Source: Methanoregulaceae archaeon UBA467
GTDB taxonomy: Archaea; Halobacteriota; Methanomicrobia; Methanomicrobiales; Methanospirillaceae
Assembly (NCBI GenBank): GCA_002503825.1
Contig: DASP01000011.1
Location: 47,756-107,291, forward strand
Direction: 5' to 3'
Length of the DNA: 59,536 nucleotides
The notes below the pieces were generated by a model. It worked only from the letters and a program-made list of their open reading frames with translations. It made no database searches and was not told the DNA's origin. Shown one piece after another: positions 57,280 through 59,536 of the stretch (within the stretch, counting starts at the first letter, position 1; the number at the start of each line of letters is the position of its first letter). The position numbers were made by a program, and so were the translations under genes.

Positions 57280-58239
57280 ATGATGAAAAGTCAAAAAACC
57301 ATTATAATTGGCGTTCTTGCAATTGTAATCATTATAATTGCATGTACAATGGTATATAGCGAAACCTCAGGGTTCGGACAGAGTCCCACAGCAGGGATTT
57401 CCCCGGTCTCAACAGTGGAACTTATTCTCCAGAATACACAGCAAGTGCCCGAGATACGTCTTGACATCCCCAAACCCGCTTTCCCGAAGGAACTGATGGT
57501 TTATACGATCGATCGCAATATAACCGAGCAGGAAGTCCTCACACTCGCAAATAACCTGGGGATCAAAGGAGAGATCATAAAGGAACCAGGAATCATCGTT
57601 ATTTGTCAGGATTCCGTTATGTTCGATGCCAACCTCTCCTCAGGTGTAGTATTTTACATAAAAACCGATGTCCCCGGCAATACCCTGGAGGATATCAGGA
57701 AGTATATGCCGAGCGATGAAGAAGCAAGGGAGATCGCCGACAATTTCCTTGCATCGCATGACCTTATGCCAGAGGGGGCGAAATTTTATTCAGTCACCCA
57801 TAATGAAGGAGCGTTTGGGAGTGATCCTCAGATGTATATAACCTCCAAAAGCGTGTGGTATAGTCACGAAATCGATGGATATCGCATATTGACTGATAAA
57901 TTATACGTTGAAATCAGGGACAACGGTGCTGTGACACGCATGTTCAGACGTTGGTACGGTTATGAGCCGCTTAAATATTATACAATTATAGGGCCCGATG
58001 TGGCAATCGCGTCCCTCAACAAGACCGGGATAATAATTCCTGCGGGTATGAACAGTCCGGAAAAGGCGGTGGTGAAAGAAATATCTATTGGCTACATCGG
58101 CAGCACCCAAACCAAGGACCTACCTTACCTAATTCCTGTGTACGTCTTTAAAGGTGAAGTGTACGGCGATGGGACATCCAGCGATTTCTATCAATGGATC
58201 CCAGCAATACCGGAATTGACTCAGGAATTACTTACATAA
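57280..58239 (+). CDS. N-terminally membrane-anchored protein, LPSDEEAR family (copy 4)
   Basis: 319 residues. ATG at 57280 (a second ATG three bases on). Membrane helix TIIIGVLAIVIIIIACTMVY; Cys in this segment could also mark a lipoprotein, but no clear lipobox is present. Family blocks: MPSDEEAREIADNFLASHDL, VTHNEGAFGSDPQ, VWYSHEIDGYRILTDKLYVE, a VVKEISIGYIGST strand and DLPYLIPVYVF with the ending FYQWIPAIPELTQELLT. It lacks the conserved spacers of copies 2 and 3, so it is an older or separately placed member. Confidence 0.82.
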   Translation: MMKSQKTIIIGVLAIVIIIIACTMVYSETSGFGQSPTAGISPVSTVELILQNTQQVPEIRLDIPKPAFPKELMVYTIDRNITEQEVLTLANNLGIKGEIIKEPGIIVICQDSVMFDANLSSGVVFYIKTDVPGNTLEDIRKYMPSDEEAREIADNFLASHDLMPEGAKFYSVTHNEGAFGSDPQMYITSKSVWYSHEIDGYRILTDKLYVEIRDNGAVTRMFRRWYGYEPLKYYTIIGPDVAIASLNKTGIIIPAGMNSPEKAVVKEISIGYIGSTQTKDLPYLIPVYVFKGEVYGDGTSSDFYQWIPAIPELTQELLT

Positions 58240-58391
58240 AAATTAATTTTTTGAGAAAAAGGATATGAATACATTTTTATTTTCCAAAACAAGAGGAAAT
58301 TTTCAATCACAATTTTACAGCCTTTACCCCTGTGGCGAATCGTATACGGAAATTGCTGAAAGATACAACCCCTTCTTTCAATTCTTCAGGA

Positions 58392-58681
58392 CTACCCATA
58401 TCTCTTATACAGTTTATGGGCTCGTTCTATCGTCGTGAGCATATCAATCTTCACAGTTTTATGCTCGATATCGATTTGATAAAATGCGGTATACGAACGA
58501 CTGATATGCATGCGATATACCGGGGGATCAACTGGAAGATCAAGTTTCTCTTTATCCCCGAAATCTCCAGGAAAAGGATTGGTACTAAGTTTTTTCAGGT
58601 TTTCCTTAATTACGTTCTGACTTTTCAGAGGAAGGCTTGTAAGAAATCCGAAAGCTTCTTCCTCGATCAAATTTCAAACAT
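58392..58681 (-). pseudogene. RelE-type toxin, apparently frameshifted at its N-terminus
   Basis: The readable part (TTG at 58670 to 58392, 92 residues) is EEEAFGFLTSLPLKSQNVIK to YRMHISRSYTAFYQIDIEHK and HKLYKRYG, a RelE/ParE-type mRNA interferase. The natural start appears to be ATG at 58681, overlapping the antitoxin stop as TAATG; it reads MFEI and then meets TGA. One inserted T would give MFEILIEEEAFGFL, the usual start of the family. So either a one-base deletion inactivates the toxin, or translation uses the TTG, or there is a sequencing error in a T-run. Confidence 0.7.
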
Positions 58682-58869
58682 TAGAACTCAATTTTTTGAT
58701 ATTTACCTTTACTTCGGATATTTCCAATATCCCTCGTCAACCGGCGGGCATGCTCTGCATCGATCATTTCCTGGAGTAATTGATCATATGTCTGGTTCGG
58801 TGCTTTTAATTCACCAATTGCCCGCCATGTGTCTTCGGTTACCGGAATTCTCTTATCAAGAAGGGGCAG
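58681..58869 (-). CDS. Antitoxin of the RelE module, start codon changed or non-canonical
   Basis: A short minus-strand frame reads LPLLDKRIPVTEDTWRAIGE, then LKAPNQTYDQLLQEMIDAEH and ARRLTRDIGNIRSKGKYQKIEF, a ribbon-helix-helix/DUF7557-like antitoxin of about 62 residues. The frame has no ATG, GTG or TTG at its head; CTG at 58869 is the only near-start before an upstream TAG. It overlaps the toxin start by one base (TAATG). Either CTG is used or the original ATG was lost. Confidence 0.6.
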   Translation of the reverse strand: MPLLDKRIPVTEDTWRAIGELKAPNQTYDQLLQEMIDAEHARRLTRDIGNIRSKGKYQKIEF

Positions 58870-58892
58870 GGTATGCTAAGTACATGTTGTAA

Positions 58893-59051
58893 ACGACTTT
58901 TAAATACTATTGCATGAGGAATTAGAACACGGATTCCGACATGTTTCGGGGTTGTATGAAGTTCCATTAACCACACCCCGGAAATCTAGGGAACCGTGTC
59001 GCATGACACGGCCCTCTTCTGATCTTTGGTCATATTATGAAGGAACTACCT
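58893..59051. other. Short intergenic region
   Basis: 159 bases. I see no gene or repeat except the run-out of the minus-strand gene that follows. Confidence 0.4.
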
Positions 59052-59536
59052 TCATCCCCCGATCCCCCGTGCCGCCAGTACCTCGGACCCGAAACCCTTC
59101 GATGCGATCGCCGTACTGCCGCTCCTGTACGAGGTTGCGAACGATGCCATGTCGAAGGTCCCGCCCGGCGGGGTCTCACTGACCGAAGAGACGGTAGATT
59201 GCGACACGAGCGAAGCCGTGGAGGCGGTCGTGGCGGTGGTCGCCCTGGTCGAGGCGAACGAGCTGATGTTCACCTTGGAAAGCTTCGAGGTTCCCACCTT
59301 AGAGAGTAAGGTGTTCGCGACAGTGCCGGATGATAAGGAGGAGACAGACTGTGATTGAGCTGCGACGTCGAACAAACCGACAGATCCTACCGACGAAGCC
59401 TTCGCGGCGATCTCAGTTAAAGCCGGGGGGGGAGTGTAGTCAGGAGAGGTTGCATAAGTAAAGGCCGCAAGAACGTAATGCAGATCGTAACTGATCTCTT
59501 CCCCGGTCGCGGCATCGGTCCACGAACCGTCCGATT
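59052..59536 (-). CDS. Secreted Ser/Thr-rich protein, partial (paralogue of the 41-kb gene)
   Basis: Open from the stop at 59052 to the window edge, so the N-terminus is missing. The visible 161 residues begin SDGSWTDAATGEEISYDLHYVLAAFTYATSPD, paralleling SDGVWRDGATGMP and FVLAAMNYVD in the 40995 gene. They end with KLSKVNISSFASTRATTA to IASKGFGSEVLAARGIGG, almost the same as that gene. The DNA of the last 300 bases is also highly similar, so one copy arose from the other recently. Confidence 0.82.
   Translation of the reverse strand, partial: SDGSWTDAATGEEISYDLHYVLAAFTYATSPDYTPPPALTEIAAKASSVGSVGLFDVAAQSQSVSSLSSGTVANTLLSKVGTSKLSKVNISSFASTRATTATTASTASLVSQSTVSSVSETPPGGTFDMASFATSYRSGSTAIASKGFGSEVLAARGIGG

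Overview
The window looks like the chromosome of a methanogenic archaeon of the order Methanomicrobiales (Methanoregula / Methanosphaerula / Methanospirillum relatives). The evidence is a split archaeal glutamate synthase with an F420-type (FrhB-like) subunit, archaeal glnA/glnK/amt genes, an AglJ-like N-glycosylation transferase, DUF99, COG1665, COG1707 and DUF3467 proteins, TATA-type promoters, and many large secreted proteins of the kind this order carries. The genus is inference; no rRNA gene is present.

Left part (1-13.6 kb, nearly all minus strand): a surface-protein region with an embedded radical SAM (COG2108) - uppS pair. The secreted proteins are two small 'GWN-domain' proteins (the first cut by the window edge), a papain-like (C1A) protease with a lectin-like and an Ig-like domain, a C-terminally anchored protein, a protein with six InlB-type repeats, and a 1108-residue parallel beta-helix protein.

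Middle part (14-34.3 kb): housekeeping. Split glutamate synthase operon (FrhB-like, GXGXG, FMN/Fe-S, glutaminase) divergent from glnA; then a small ORF, glnK1, a strong hairpin terminator, an exact NrpR-type operator (GGAA-N6-TTCC) with an unexplained ~450-nt stretch, amt and glnK2. After this come a HEAT-repeat protein, a PKD/Thr-Pro-rich surface protein with an internal 330-bp duplication, a type IV pilin-like protein, DUF99, AglJ-like glycosyltransferase, tRNA-Gly(CCC), an ACT-domain protein, Sua5/YrdC, a COG1665 nucleotidyltransferase, a Cas4-like protein with a degenerate active site, a six-Ig-repeat secreted protein, DUF3467 and tRNA-Thr(CGT).

Right part (34.3-59.5 kb): an accessory region starting directly after tRNA-Thr. 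It holds a complete IS1634-type element with a 6-bp target duplication, a fusion of GWN domain, ComEC-like metallo-beta-lactamase and excalibur domain, four dispersed members of a membrane-anchored family (two in a tandem cassette whose flanks are better conserved than the coding cores), four PepSY-like small secreted paralogues, and two further pairs of secreted paralogues. It also holds several broken genes: a DUF4062/AlbA-type protein split by TAA, a RelE toxin with an apparent frameshift, a nuclease fragment, and fragments reading like lost virus genes. A small three-gene block resembles a mobile-element remnant. A recurring inverted repeat (TTCATCRC-N-GYGATGAA) lies upstream of four of the secreted or anchored protein genes and is the best candidate here for an undescribed regulatory network.
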